From Alphaproteobacteria bacterium (GTDB lineage: Bacteria; Pseudomonadota; Alphaproteobacteria; UBA6615), in NCBI GenBank assembly GCA_021774575.1, contig JAJFIX010000031.1, positions 402,264-466,263 of the forward strand: a DNA stretch of 64,000 bases, written 5' to 3'. Within the stretch, counting starts at the first letter, position 1, and each line of letters begins with the position of its first letter. The notes below the pieces were generated by a model that was not told the origin of the DNA, did not search any database, and saw nothing but the letters and a program-made list of their open reading frames with translations. The position numbers and the translations under genes are program-made. Positions 39,065 through 47,947 of this stretch are shown in pieces.

Positions 39065-40096
39065 ATGGCGATAGACACACCTGCCCAGACTAAGAATTTG
39101 GTCGATACCTTGTCGGCGAAAAAAACCATTAGTGCCAGGGATGTGGTGGATTTGCGACGTCTGGTATTTCCCGATGGTGTCGTCAGCACCGCCGAGGCGA
39201 CCGTCATTTTTCATCTCGACACGGCGTGTGGCGATAAAGATCAGAGCTGGTTTGATTTCTACGTCGAGGCCCTAACGGATTTCTTTGTCTGGCAATCCGA
39301 GCCACGTGGCTATGTCGACGAAAGTCTGGCCGGACTTTTGTTGCGCCACATTGCCAAGGACGGTCATATCGATGAAATGAGCGAACTTGAACTGCTAATA
39401 AATATTGTTGACCAGGCCACCTCTTGTCCGGAGCAACTTGCACTTGCGGTGCTCGAGGCGGTTCGCGAAAGCATCCTCAATCCAAAAACCGCCGCCTACG
39501 GATCGAACCGAGCACCGGCCCACGTAACGGAAGCCGACGCCGCAATCATACGCAAAGTCATTCATGCACCGGGTGGCGACGGCAGCATCGTCGTTACTCG
39601 ACGCGAGGCAGAGTTTATTTTTGATCTCAATGACGCCTTGGTCGACGAAAACAAGGTCAGCGAATGGGACGATGTTTTCGTCAAAGCGATCGCTTGTCAC
39701 CTGACATCATCCTTGCCCAAACCGATGCCAATGACGGCAATCGCCGAGATTAAGCGGCAGGCCTGGCTCGACGAAAAACCGACCCGCGGATGGATGCTAC
39801 GCGGCATCGGTCAAGCATTCGGCCATCGAGACATACCGTTTGCCGAGGCCTGGCGTGAAATTGATCCGCTCGGCGTACAACAGGCGAGAGAATATCGAGA
39901 GGCCGAAGAAGCAGGTTTGCGCGCCGCCTATGCAAACGAAACAGTGGAACGCGACGAAGCCGCCTGGCTAAAATCGCGATTGGAGCGCGACGATATCCTT
40001 TGTGCGAACGAGCAAGAATTGCTGAAATTCATCAAAGAGATTTCACCCAAAATCGACCCGGCTCTAGAGCCCCTGTTTCAAAAATTCGAAATCTAA
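39065..40096 (+). CDS. TerB-like helical protein of unknown function
   Basis: The 343-residue soluble protein contains three similar acidic-helical segments: FPDGVVSTAEATVIFHLD (about residue 35), AKDGHIDEMSELELLINIVD (about 100) and GDGSIVVTRREAEFIFDLND (about 175). The pattern of a short D-G loop followed by an acidic helix is seen in TerB-like (tellurite resistance) and EF-hand-like proteins, and the helix spacing favours TerB. The C-terminal third is a charged helix with many Glu and Arg. The start ATG at 39065 is preferred over 39050 on N-terminal appearance only. The IS element lies directly upstream and may affect its promoter. Confidence 0.65.
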   Translation: MAIDTPAQTKNLVDTLSAKKTISARDVVDLRRLVFPDGVVSTAEATVIFHLDTACGDKDQSWFDFYVEALTDFFVWQSEPRGYVDESLAGLLLRHIAKDGHIDEMSELELLINIVDQATSCPEQLALAVLEAVRESILNPKTAAYGSNRAPAHVTEADAAIIRKVIHAPGGDGSIVVTRREAEFIFDLNDALVDENKVSEWDDVFVKAIACHLTSSLPKPMPMTAIAEIKRQAWLDEKPTRGWMLRGIGQAFGHRDIPFAEAWREIDPLGVQQAREYREAEEAGLRAAYANETVERDEAAWLKSRLERDDILCANEQELLKFIKEISPKIDPALEPLFQKFEI

Positions 40097-40233
40097 ACGC
40101 CCGTTCAGCCTGCTGAAGATCAGCTGAACAACCCCTTCAGATCAAGTTCAAGTTTCCGCCACTAAGGTTGCATCATTCAATTCCACTGATTTCGTGGGAA
40201 CCGGGTGTGAAGACCTTTATCGGGAGACTGAAC

Positions 40234-41013
40234 ATGAACTCGCAAAAACTGAAAACCTCACTGAAATTCGTCGGCTGCGCACTGGTCGCCGGAACCATCG
40301 CACTCTCGAGCGTCACTGCGTCGGCGCAGGGTCGTAATGGCCGGGACGGTCGGGGTGACCGGAACAGTCAGCCGCAAGTCGATAACGTTGTAACCCCGGG
40401 CATCCAATTCCGCGGTCCTATTTTTCAAAACCGCCGACACCAACGCCCATTCGCCGACATGCCCCGAGGCAATGATCGCCGCATCATCCGGTGGTTGGCG
40501 GAAAAACCTTTGCGCTGGCATGTTCGTATGAGCCGAGAATTCCCGCGCCCTTACGCCAACCGCGTCGCCCCTCACCTCAGAGATATGCCGCGCCGATGGC
40601 AGGTCCGCATGCATGGCCAATACCATAGCTGGTATCAATATAACGTGGCCAGAAGCCATCGCTTAATCGGTGGAAACCGAGGTCGAGGGCGGGGTCGAGG
40701 CCACGGTCGTGACCACAGCCACAGCAATGTGCGCGATAGCGGGCATGATACCCACATCATAAATAGCACGCCCCCACCCCAGGGTCGCCCCAACACAAAT
40801 TGGCCTCGGCGCGGCCAAGCCCCAAGCCTGGTAACAGCCAACCACAGCACTCCGGGTGGCCAGAATTGCACACTAAACGCTGGGACCGCTTTGGGCGCCG
40901 CACTTGGCGGGCTGATCGGCTCCCAAATCGGTGGTGGCAACGGCAGGCTGGCCGCAACAGCCGCCGGCACCTTCATTGGCGCGACATTAGGAAGTCGTGA
41001 GGGGTGTCGATAA
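40234..41013 (+). CDS. Secreted Arg/His/Gly-rich protein with C-terminal glycine zipper
   Basis: A 259-residue exported protein. A Sec signal peptide (about residues 1-30, ending TASAQG) is followed by an Arg/Asn-rich region, a repeated RW-H-V-R-M motif (PLRWHVRMSRE and PRRWQVRMHGQ), a run of RG/HG repeats (about residues 148-165), and a C-terminal glycine-zipper (GAALGGLIGSQIGGGNGRLAATAAGTFIGATLGS) of the 17-kDa antigen type that inserts in or lines the outer membrane. GGGAG seven bases before the ATG fixes the start. It should be periplasmic or outer-membrane associated; exact role unknown. Confidence 0.8.
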   Translation: MNSQKLKTSLKFVGCALVAGTIALSSVTASAQGRNGRDGRGDRNSQPQVDNVVTPGIQFRGPIFQNRRHQRPFADMPRGNDRRIIRWLAEKPLRWHVRMSREFPRPYANRVAPHLRDMPRRWQVRMHGQYHSWYQYNVARSHRLIGGNRGRGRGRGHGRDHSHSNVRDSGHDTHIINSTPPPQGRPNTNWPRRGQAPSLVTANHSTPGGQNCTLNAGTALGAALGGLIGSQIGGGNGRLAATAAGTFIGATLGSREGCR

Positions 41014-41036
41014 CAGCTCGCGCAAGAGGCGCAAGA

Positions 41037-41064
41037 GGCAATTGTCCCTCTCCTCGCAATTGCC
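41037..41064 (+). terminator. First of two hairpins after the glycine-zipper gene
   Basis: GGCAATTG (41037-41044) pairs with CAATTGCC (41057-41064), followed by TTT. It sits just before a stronger terminator. Confidence 0.4.
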
Positions 41065-41070
41065 TTTACC

Positions 41071-41099
41071 CGGCCCCGCGCCCACGCGGGGCCGTTTTA
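41071..41099 (+). terminator. Strong intrinsic terminator
   Basis: CGGCCCCGCG pairs with CGCGGGGCCG over a four-base loop, followed directly by TTTT. It ends the 40234-41013 transcript and separates it from the convergent monophosphatase gene. Confidence 0.85.
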
Positions 41100-41122
41100 T
41101 ATCCTCCGGTAAAAATTTGGGC

Positions 41123-41914
41123 TTATGTCAAACCAGTGAGGCGTCGCAATTCATCTTCAATTCCCGGCCCCCCGCCCAAAATGGGATTGCCGTCGAGCAA
41201 TCCATCTCCGGCAAGAAAGTCATTGGTCCAGCCACCCGCTGCCTGGATGATGGCAATTCCGGCGGCGCAGTCCCATGAATTAATGTGGGCCTCGTAATAG
41301 CCGATGATGCGCCCGCACGCGACATAGGCCAGCATCAGTGCCCCCGACCCATTACGATAAAACATGCCGCCGGCATCCAAAAATGGCTTTAGAAAATCAT
41401 TTATCGGCGCACTATCCAGACGGTGGGAGTAACCAAAACCGAGCATCCCGTCCTTAATCGATTTTGCATCGCTGACACAAATCGGTTTGCCGTTCAATGT
41501 TGCGCCAACACCGATCTCTCCGGCGTAAATTTCATCGGCGCAAGGATCGTAGATCGCGCCGGCAACCACTTGTCCATTGGCGACAATTCCAATCGATACG
41601 CACCAACTGGGGATGCCCGCAACGAAACAAGCCGTGCCGTCAATCGGGTCAATAATCCAAATAACCTCGTTTCCAGATGCCCCCTCGACCAGGCCATATT
41701 CCTCGCCGAGCAACCCATCTTCGGGAAATTTTGCCGCAATCGCTTCTTTCACCCAAACTTCAGTTTCACGATCAACCTGGCTCACCATATCTTGGAGGCC
41801 TTTTTTCTCTATCGTCAACTTGTCGGGATTTTCGAAAAACTTCAGCGCCTCTTTTCCCGCTTCTGTCGCTATTTCTACCGCTGCATCGAGCCTCGCATTG
41901 ATATCAACCGCCAT
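41123..41914 (-). CDS. Inositol monophosphatase family protein
   Basis: A Mg-dependent, Li-sensitive sugar phosphatase of the FIG superfamily. The 263-residue protein has the metal-binding residues in LLGEEYG, IDPIDGT (in WIIDPIDGTACFVAGIP) and WDCAAGIAI. Members dephosphorylate myo-inositol-1-phosphate, histidinol phosphate, fructose bisphosphate or 3'-phosphoadenosine phosphate; the substrate cannot be chosen from the sequence. The start MAVDINARLDAAV at 41914 is preferred to a longer frame, with AAGGAG about ten bases before it. It lies 104 bases after the ABC transporter genes on the same strand and may be cotranscribed. Confidence 0.9.
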   Translation of the reverse strand: MAVDINARLDAAVEIATEAGKEALKFFENPDKLTIEKKGLQDMVSQVDRETEVWVKEAIAAKFPEDGLLGEEYGLVEGASGNEVIWIIDPIDGTACFVAGIPSWCVSIGIVANGQVVAGAIYDPCADEIYAGEIGVGATLNGKPICVSDAKSIKDGMLGFGYSHRLDSAPINDFLKPFLDAGGMFYRNGSGALMLAYVACGRIIGYYEAHINSWDCAAGIAIIQAAGGWTNDFLAGDGLLDGNPILGGGPGIEDELRRLTGLT

Positions 41915-42018
41915 CGCTTGGTAACTCCTTGCTCGAACAAAAGGGTAACGAGCCTGCTTCCAGGCCCCAAAATTTTTCAAATTTCGTAAGTACCGACCGG
42001 TATATTCGGGTCGGACAT

Positions 42019-43092
42019 CTAAGGTCGAACCAGGGCAACCCCGTGATCACGCAGGCTGATCGATCCCTCGGTATTTTCCGGCACGAGTGCCTTTACATCA
42101 TGGTCAATGACAAAAAGGTCGCCCAGCTCGGTGGTGATTCTATATTCAAGATGGCTACCCAAATATGTCGCCTTCGAAATCTTTGCAGCAATCGCCTCAG
42201 GACCAGCAGCTTGAGGGCCAAAATGAATTGAAATCGGGCGGATCGCGACGTCGGCCTCCCCCGGCTTTAACCCCAAGCTCGGCATACGGCGCTCCAGTCC
42301 GGCGATTTTGACCACCGCCTCATCACCATCGACTTTAATGATTTCACCCTTAACAAGATTTGCATCACCAATAAAATCGGCAACGAACTTATCATAGGGC
42401 CGCTCGTAAAGTGCTTCCGGGTCGCCCTCTTGCGCAATTTCGGCGTTCCGCATAACAATGATTTTGTCGGAGACAGCCAAGGCCTCCTCCTGGTCATGGG
42501 TCACGTAAATTGTGGTCAGGTTTAGATCCTGCTGCAGGTCGCGAATATCCTCGCGCACTCGGCGACGCAATTTTGCATCCAGGTTTGATAAAGGTTCGTC
42601 AAACAGCAACACTTTCGGCTCAAGCACAAGTGCCCGCGCCACCGCGACCCGTTGCTGCTGGCCGCCGCTGAGCTCGCTCGGCAGGCGAGTGCCATATCCC
42701 TTTAGGTCGATTTGCGCCAGCGCCTGTTCGGCCTGCTCGTGCGCCAAGGCCTTGGCTGTTCCACTGACCGTCAAACCGTAGGCAACATTTTCGACCACCG
42801 TCATATGGGGAAACAAGGCGTAAGACTGGAACACCATACTGACATCCCGATCAGTAGCCGGCGCCGTGCTCACATCCTCCCCATCGATAAATATTTTACC
42901 ACTTGTTGCCATTTCCAAGCCGGCCACCAAGCGAAGGGTCGTCGTCTTGCCGCAACCAGAGGGGCCGAGCAAGGTGACCAACGATCCCGGCTCCACAGTG
43001 AACGAGACGTCGTTTACCGCCCGGACTGTTTTGCCATAAACTTTTGACACGCCCTTAAAAACAACCGACGCGGCCTTATTAGACGCAGTCAT
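42019..43092 (-). CDS. fbpC: Fe(3+)-type ABC transporter ATPase
   Basis: This 357-residue ATPase powers the importer encoded by the two upstream genes. The order of motifs is Walker A LLGPSGCGKTT, Q-loop VFQSYALFPHMTV, signature LSGGQQQRVAVARAL, Walker B VLLFDEPLSNLD and a H-loop VTHDQEEALA, then a C-terminal TOBE domain (about 280-357) as in FbpC, PotA and MalK. FbpC is the best guess from its neighbours. Its start overlaps the permease stop. A CCGACC/GGTCGG hairpin (41993-42014) follows its stop without a T-run. Confidence 0.85.
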   Translation of the reverse strand: MTASNKAASVVFKGVSKVYGKTVRAVNDVSFTVEPGSLVTLLGPSGCGKTTTLRLVAGLEMATSGKIFIDGEDVSTAPATDRDVSMVFQSYALFPHMTVVENVAYGLTVSGTAKALAHEQAEQALAQIDLKGYGTRLPSELSGGQQQRVAVARALVLEPKVLLFDEPLSNLDAKLRRRVREDIRDLQQDLNLTTIYVTHDQEEALAVSDKIIVMRNAEIAQEGDPEALYERPYDKFVADFIGDANLVKGEIIKVDGDEAVVKIAGLERRMPSLGLKPGEADVAIRPISIHFGPQAAGPEAIAAKISKATYLGSHLEYRITTELGDLFVIDHDVKALVPENTEGSISLRDHGVALVRP

Positions 43093-45347
43093 CCTGCCAA
43101 CCCTTCCACCTGTGGCCCCACTTTAGCACCGACCTTTCGCCGCCCAAGTTGGCGCTCGCCAACCAACAACTGAAATATCAGAATCACCACCAGCATGACC
43201 AAAATTAAGACCGAGGAATATGCGATAGACATTCCAAAATCACCATTTTCAACACGTCCGATAATAAACGACGTCGCAAGATCATATTTTGCACTAACCA
43301 AAAATATAACCGCCGACAGAGCCGTCATTGCACGGACAAAACTAAACACCAAGGCGGCGATAATCGCCGGGCGCAGCAGGGGCAAAATGACCTTGCGCAT
43401 GGTGGTGAAACTATTCGCCCCTAGGGTTAATGAAGCCTCATCCAAGCTCTTGTCGATTTGGCTCATCGACGCGATACCAGCCCGCACCCCGACCGGCATG
43501 TTTCGGAAGATGAAACTGATAATGAGAATTGCCGCTGTCCCGGTAAGTTCAATCGGCGGCACATTAAAGGCCAATATGTAACTAATACCAATGACGGTTC
43601 CTGGAATGGCAAAACTCAGCATAGTGCCAAATTCAAACGCATTCTTGCCGGCAAAATTTTGCCGCACGATCAAATAGGCCGTCAGCAGTCCGATAATCGC
43701 GGTAAGCGGTGCCGAGGTCAGGGCAATCCAAATCGTTGTCCAGAAACTGTCCCAAGCCAGACCGCTAAAGACCAACCCGAATTTCCCCGAGGTAATCGAG
43801 AAAGCGTCGACATAGTGGCGGAAAGTCAGTGTGTTATCGCGCCCCAGCAACTCGACAAAACCGCCCGCAAGGATCGTGACATAAATGATTACTGTAATGG
43901 CCGCCCACGGAATAGCGGTGCCAAAACACAACGCTTTGATCCGCCCCGGAATTTCCACCGGCACCCCGGAATCGCCCTTGCCGGTAACGGTCACATAAGA
44001 TTTTTTGCCAAGCCATAACCGCTGGGCAGCGAATGCCGACAAAGTAAACGCGAGCAGTACTATGGCCAATACCGCCGCCCGCCCGGGATCGTTTCTGGCC
44101 CCAATGACGGCAAAGAAAATATCCGTCGACAGGACGTCATAGTTTCCGCCCAAAACCATAGGGTTGCCGAAATCGGCCAAACTTTCGATAAAGCCCAGCA
44201 GAAAAGCATTGGCCAGCCCCGGCCGCATGAGCGGCAGCGACACGGTAAAAAATGTCTGCAATGGCGTCGCCCGCAAGGTCTGTGCAGCTTCCTCCATCGA
44301 CGGGCTAACCCCTTCGACAACACCGACTAGTACCAAGAACGAGATTGGCGCAAAGGCCAGGGACTGGGCAAACCAAACGCCGGTTAATCCATAAATCCAG
44401 CGCGTCTGCGGAACCCCAAAGACGTCGGACATGAAGGCGGTAAACACGCCACTGCGCCCAAATATCAAAATTATCGCCAAGCCAATGACAAAAGGCGGCG
44501 TAATGATCGGCAAGACGGTCAGCACCCGAAGAAGTTTTTTAGCCCGGAACCGGGTGCGCACGGCAATGAGAGCAAACGCTAACCCCAGTAAGGTCGAGGT
44601 GACACCTGTAAGTATCCCCAGCAATAATGAATTCCAGGCGACACCACAGCGCACGCCGCTGAAGAACTGGCCGGTCGCCACCCCATCGACATCGTGAATA
44701 CGATATAGGCAGTCAAATCCCCAAATCCGGTCGTCGAATATTTTCGACAGAAAAACTGAAATTGAATAGAGCCCATCTCTATCTTGGAGCGCGCTGGTCA
44801 AAACACGGAAAACGGGGAAAAATATAAACACCGTGATGACCGCGATGACAAAGCCGATCGCCCCGACAACAAAAACATCACCGTTGATCAACCCACGGGC
44901 CGCGAGGCCTTGGGTAAATAAGAAGAGAAAGGACATCGCCATGAAGGCCGCGCCAAAACCCATCCCGTCTTGGCGCAATTCGGTGGCATCGAATATCGCC
45001 CGGAGCGGCGGAAATTCCCAACCATCAATGCCGATTGTGAAACCTTGTGCAACCAGCCAGACCATGCCGCCAGCGCCGGCGGCAATCAAAATATTGGCAT
45101 AAAGAGGATCGGATTTTGGCCGAGTGAGCGCAAACATCGGCGCCACAAGCGCCAGCCCCATCGGTGCCAGCCACCAGGGATTACCAAACAAAATCCCACG
45201 CGTAAAGGCGGAGGCATGCTCAGGGTTAAGCGGGCCACCTTCGATCAGCCAAGTCATCGACCAGAAGCCGCCATCGGCAACATACCATGGCAGCAGCAAA
45301 TATCCTGCCCAGCCGAGGCCAAGCCAATAGGCCAGTGTCCGGTTCAC
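43089..45347 (-). CDS. fbpB: Fe(3+)-type ABC transporter permease, fused double-domain
   Basis: A 752-residue polytopic protein with two BPD_transp_1 permease modules in one chain, the usual FbpB/SfuB layout. EAA loops are seen in VEGVSPSMEEAAQTLRATPLQTFFTVSLPLMRPGL and SQIDKSLDEASLTLGANSFTTMRKVILPLLRPA. An extra N-terminal block of about five membrane segments (residues 1-190) precedes the first module and makes it longer than classical FbpB (about 500-550). The start is uncertain: GTG at 45347 with GGGGGG nearby, or TTG at 45359. It overlaps the ATPase gene by four bases. Confidence 0.85.
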   Translation of the reverse strand: MNRTLAYWLGLGWAGYLLLPWYVADGGFWSMTWLIEGGPLNPEHASAFTRGILFGNPWWLAPMGLALVAPMFALTRPKSDPLYANILIAAGAGGMVWLVAQGFTIGIDGWEFPPLRAIFDATELRQDGMGFGAAFMAMSFLFLFTQGLAARGLINGDVFVVGAIGFVIAVITVFIFFPVFRVLTSALQDRDGLYSISVFLSKIFDDRIWGFDCLYRIHDVDGVATGQFFSGVRCGVAWNSLLLGILTGVTSTLLGLAFALIAVRTRFRAKKLLRVLTVLPIITPPFVIGLAIILIFGRSGVFTAFMSDVFGVPQTRWIYGLTGVWFAQSLAFAPISFLVLVGVVEGVSPSMEEAAQTLRATPLQTFFTVSLPLMRPGLANAFLLGFIESLADFGNPMVLGGNYDVLSTDIFFAVIGARNDPGRAAVLAIVLLAFTLSAFAAQRLWLGKKSYVTVTGKGDSGVPVEIPGRIKALCFGTAIPWAAITVIIYVTILAGGFVELLGRDNTLTFRHYVDAFSITSGKFGLVFSGLAWDSFWTTIWIALTSAPLTAIIGLLTAYLIVRQNFAGKNAFEFGTMLSFAIPGTVIGISYILAFNVPPIELTGTAAILIISFIFRNMPVGVRAGIASMSQIDKSLDEASLTLGANSFTTMRKVILPLLRPAIIAALVFSFVRAMTALSAVIFLVSAKYDLATSFIIGRVENGDFGMSIAYSSVLILVMLVVILIFQLLVGERQLGRRKVGAKVGPQVEGLAG

Positions 45348-45433
45348 CAAACCCCCCAATACTCAAATAGAACAAATTGATAGGGGCCGATGCCGACCGG
45401 CACCGGCCCCATAGTAACAATTAACCGTAGAGA

Positions 45434-46465
45434 TTAGCGCGGCAGTGAGCCAACTTCATCGTCCCAACGCTGCAACAGGCGCGTCCGCGTATCGGCGGAA
45501 CCGTAGGTTACAAAGTCGTAATCGATGAGATTAATCTGTGACAGATCCGGTGCCGCTTCTGGTGGCGATGCACTGGCATTGGACGGAACCTGGAACGCTT
45601 TGGCGCCTTCCGCCAGTTCCTGGGTCTCGGCCTCAAGTGCCCAGTCATAGAAGGTGCGAGCACTTTCCGGATTGGGGCCACCCTCGATGATGCTCATGGA
45701 TCCAACTTCAAAGCCGGTTCCTTCTGTCGGTGAGACGATCACGATCGGAAAGCCGTCCACAACCTGGGTTACCATGTCGTGCTGGAAGACAATGCCAATT
45801 GTCGTCTCGCCGCGAGCCGCCGCCTTGATCGGTGCGGAACCGGACTTGGTGTACTCGTTCATATTGGGGTTCCACGCGATCATCAGCTCAAAAGCTGCGT
45901 CCTCGCCCAAAATCTGCACCAACGTCGCCAACGTGGTATAAGCCGTGCCCGAAGAGTTCGGGTTGGCCATCTGTATTTCGCCAGCATATGCAGGATCGGC
46001 AAGATCCGACCAAGTTGTCGGCGCCGGCAGGCCCTTCTCGGCCAGCAATTCGCTGTTATAGCCAATGCCCAGTGCGCCGGTGTAGATACCGACGGTCCGG
46101 TTATTCGCAGCAGCCGCCTGATTAAGGGCAAAATCTGCCAACTGACTGGCGTTCGGCGATACATACTCTGCCGTCAAACCTTCTTCCGCAGCTTGAAGAT
46201 GGGGATCACCCGTACCGCCCCACCAGACATCACCCTGGGGATTGCGTGATTCAGCCGTCATCTGGGCCAATGTCTCGCCAGAACTCTTCCGTTGCATCGC
46301 AACACTTATGCCGGTTTCTTTCTCAAATTCCTCGACCATCACCTGGCACCATTCGATTTGTACACTGCAGTACAAAACCAAATCGTCGGCCGACGCTTGA
46401 GGGGCAGAAAATGCCATCGAAGCGCCAAATAGCGCGCCGGCGGCGAGTAAGCTTTTTTTATACAT
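45434..46465 (-). CDS. fbpA: ABC transporter substrate-binding protein, Fe(3+)-type
   Basis: A 343-residue periplasmic binding protein: signal peptide (MYKKSLLAAGALFGASMAFSAPQASA), then the extracellular type 2 fold with DLVLYCSVQIEWCQVMVEEFEKETGI, GDVWWGGTGDPH, LAEKGLPAPTTWSDLADPAYAGEIQMANP and IVSPTEGTGFEVGSMSII. The family takes up ferric iron, but related proteins carry phosphonates or putrescine, so the substrate is inferred from the operon. The start at 46465 follows GAGGAAACG, while the ATG at 46480 lies within that ribosome site. Confidence 0.85.
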   Translation of the reverse strand: MYKKSLLAAGALFGASMAFSAPQASADDLVLYCSVQIEWCQVMVEEFEKETGISVAMQRKSSGETLAQMTAESRNPQGDVWWGGTGDPHLQAAEEGLTAEYVSPNASQLADFALNQAAAANNRTVGIYTGALGIGYNSELLAEKGLPAPTTWSDLADPAYAGEIQMANPNSSGTAYTTLATLVQILGEDAAFELMIAWNPNMNEYTKSGSAPIKAAARGETTIGIVFQHDMVTQVVDGFPIVIVSPTEGTGFEVGSMSIIEGGPNPESARTFYDWALEAETQELAEGAKAFQVPSNASASPPEAAPDLSQINLIDYDFVTYGSADTRTRLLQRWDDEVGSLPR

Positions 46466-46766
46466 GTTTCGTTTCCTCATTCATGGCGGATACGCAAAGT
46501 TACGTTCGACCGCATAGATCCGACGTGCGGACGAATTTACTAACTTTGCATTTCCAGCAATGTGTATGTCGTTTTTTTATACCGGTCCGTCGATGGCCGG
46601 CCCATTTTTACAATTGCGGTTAGCTTAGTCGCGTGAATTTTGGCCAGCAAGCATTAATGTAATCACACGATTGTGAGTTAAGATTCGAAAAACATTTGAG
46701 AATGCGAAGATATAATTGCATATCGAAAAACGCAGGATATGACGATATTCACCGCTCGAAATTTTG
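46466..46766 (-). promoter_or_regulatory. Intergenic region upstream of the Fe(3+)-type transporter, with palindrome
   Basis: About 300 AT-rich bases without a gene. TCACA-CGAT-TGTGA at 46663-46676 is a perfect inverted repeat that could be an operator, and TCGAAAAAC occurs twice (near 46684 and 46727). I found no convincing Fur, Irr or RirA box. It should hold the transporter promoter on the minus strand. Confidence 0.35.
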
Positions 46767-47195
46767 TCAGGCGTCGCCCCGTTTGACCCAGGGAACCCGC
46801 GCAAAGGCAACCCCCTCCTCATTCAGGTCTTTAGCCTCGTCATTCGTCGCCTCACCATAGATGCCCCGGGTTTCGGCCTCGCCATAGTGAATTTTACGGG
46901 CTTCTTCGGCAAAGCGATTACCAACATCCTCACAGTTTTTTTCCACCGTTTCACGAATCGCATGCAACGCCTTGTGCATATCTTGCTTTGATCCATCGCG
47001 GCGGTCCAACGGTGGTGTGCCTTGCGTGCTTTTGGCCGAAACAGCCGGCGCCATCGGCGCCTTATTGATTTTGAAATCGTCACATGCCGGACACGCAACT
47101 TGCTTGCGCTTACGCTGCTCGTCAAAGGCGGTTCCCGACTGGAACCAGCCTTCAAACTCGTGATCGTTTGAGCAAATTAAATTAAAGAGGATCAT
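46767..47195 (-). CDS. DUF1178 family protein
   Basis: A 142-residue conserved alphaproteobacterial and betaproteobacterial protein of unknown function. It opens MILFNLICSNDHEFEGWFQSGTAF and has a CPACDD motif (with the N-terminal Cys-His) that suggests a zinc-ribbon like that of small FmdB regulators, then a low-complexity linker and the conserved GNRFAEEARKIHYGEAETRGIYGEAT core and the VPWVKRGDA end. In this class it commonly neighbours genes such as comF, grxC and a methyltransferase, as here. No function should be assigned. Confidence 0.9.
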   Translation of the reverse strand: MILFNLICSNDHEFEGWFQSGTAFDEQRKRKQVACPACDDFKINKAPMAPAVSAKSTQGTPPLDRRDGSKQDMHKALHAIRETVEKNCEDVGNRFAEEARKIHYGEAETRGIYGEATNDEAKDLNEEGVAFARVPWVKRGDA

Positions 47196-47388
47196 TTAGT
47201 CACTCACTCCAATGCCCCGACTAGCCAATGCCCCGACCAGAACGTCAAAATGCCGAAACTTCAAATGAATAGAAACCATATCTTGCCGTTCGCATAAAGC
47301 CTATATGGATATTGATGCGTCGGCGCCAGCTCAACCTAGCTCAACAGTGCAATGACGTCGTTTAAACCCGTCATAAATTTGGTGCCCG

Positions 47389-47934
47389 ATGCCCCCCTCT
47401 ATTCAACCGCCGTCAAATTGGATCACGCGATTTGCAGATTTGGTGCCCAAGGGCGGACCGGTTCTCGACCTTGCCTGTGGTGGCGGACGACACACCCGTT
47501 TTTTTGCCAACCGGCAACATGAAATTACCGCCGTTGATATTAATGTCACCGCGGTCGCCGGCATGCCGGGCAAAATAAACTGCATCGAAGCAGACCTCGA
47601 GCAAGGCCCGTGGCCTCTCGCGGGCCGCACCTTTGCCGGTGTCATCATCACCAACTATTTGTGGCGGCCACTGTTTCCCGACATCGCTGCCGCTGTCGCC
47701 CCCGGCGGAGCGTTACTCTATGAGACCTTTGGCCGGGGCAATGAAAAATACGGTCGACCGAGCAATCCAGATTATCTGCTGGCTCCGGGTGAACTCTTGT
47801 TTTTGACCGAGTTCGGTTTTCAAATTATCGCCTACGAGCATGGTATTCAGACCAATTCCGACACCAGCGCCTGGTCGGTGATTAGCCGCATCGCCGCAGT
47901 CCGCGATGATGAATTGCGCACGATCAGCCAGTAG
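47389..47934 (+). CDS. SAM-dependent methyltransferase
   Basis: The 181-residue protein has motif I VLDLACGGGRHTRFFA (residues 25-40), the acidic ITAVDIN end of strand 2, CIEADLEQGPWPL (motif II region) and ALLYETFGRGNEKYGRPSNPDYLL, a signature of a small class I family often labelled tellurite-resistance-like (TehB-like). The substrate is unknown. The first ATG leaves a normal N-terminus. It is followed 14 bases later by the GNAT gene on the same strand. Confidence 0.85.
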   Translation: MPPSIQPPSNWITRFADLVPKGGPVLDLACGGGRHTRFFANRQHEITAVDINVTAVAGMPGKINCIEADLEQGPWPLAGRTFAGVIITNYLWRPLFPDIAAAVAPGGALLYETFGRGNEKYGRPSNPDYLLAPGELLFLTEFGFQIIAYEHGIQTNSDTSAWSVISRIAAVRDDELRTISQ

Positions 47935-47947
47935 CAGGAAAGCAGCA

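Noticed and set aside
41993..42014. CCGACC/GGTCGG hairpin as terminator of the iron-type ABC operon
   Set aside because: Six pairs without a T-run on the minus strand; transcription may continue into the monophosphatase gene.
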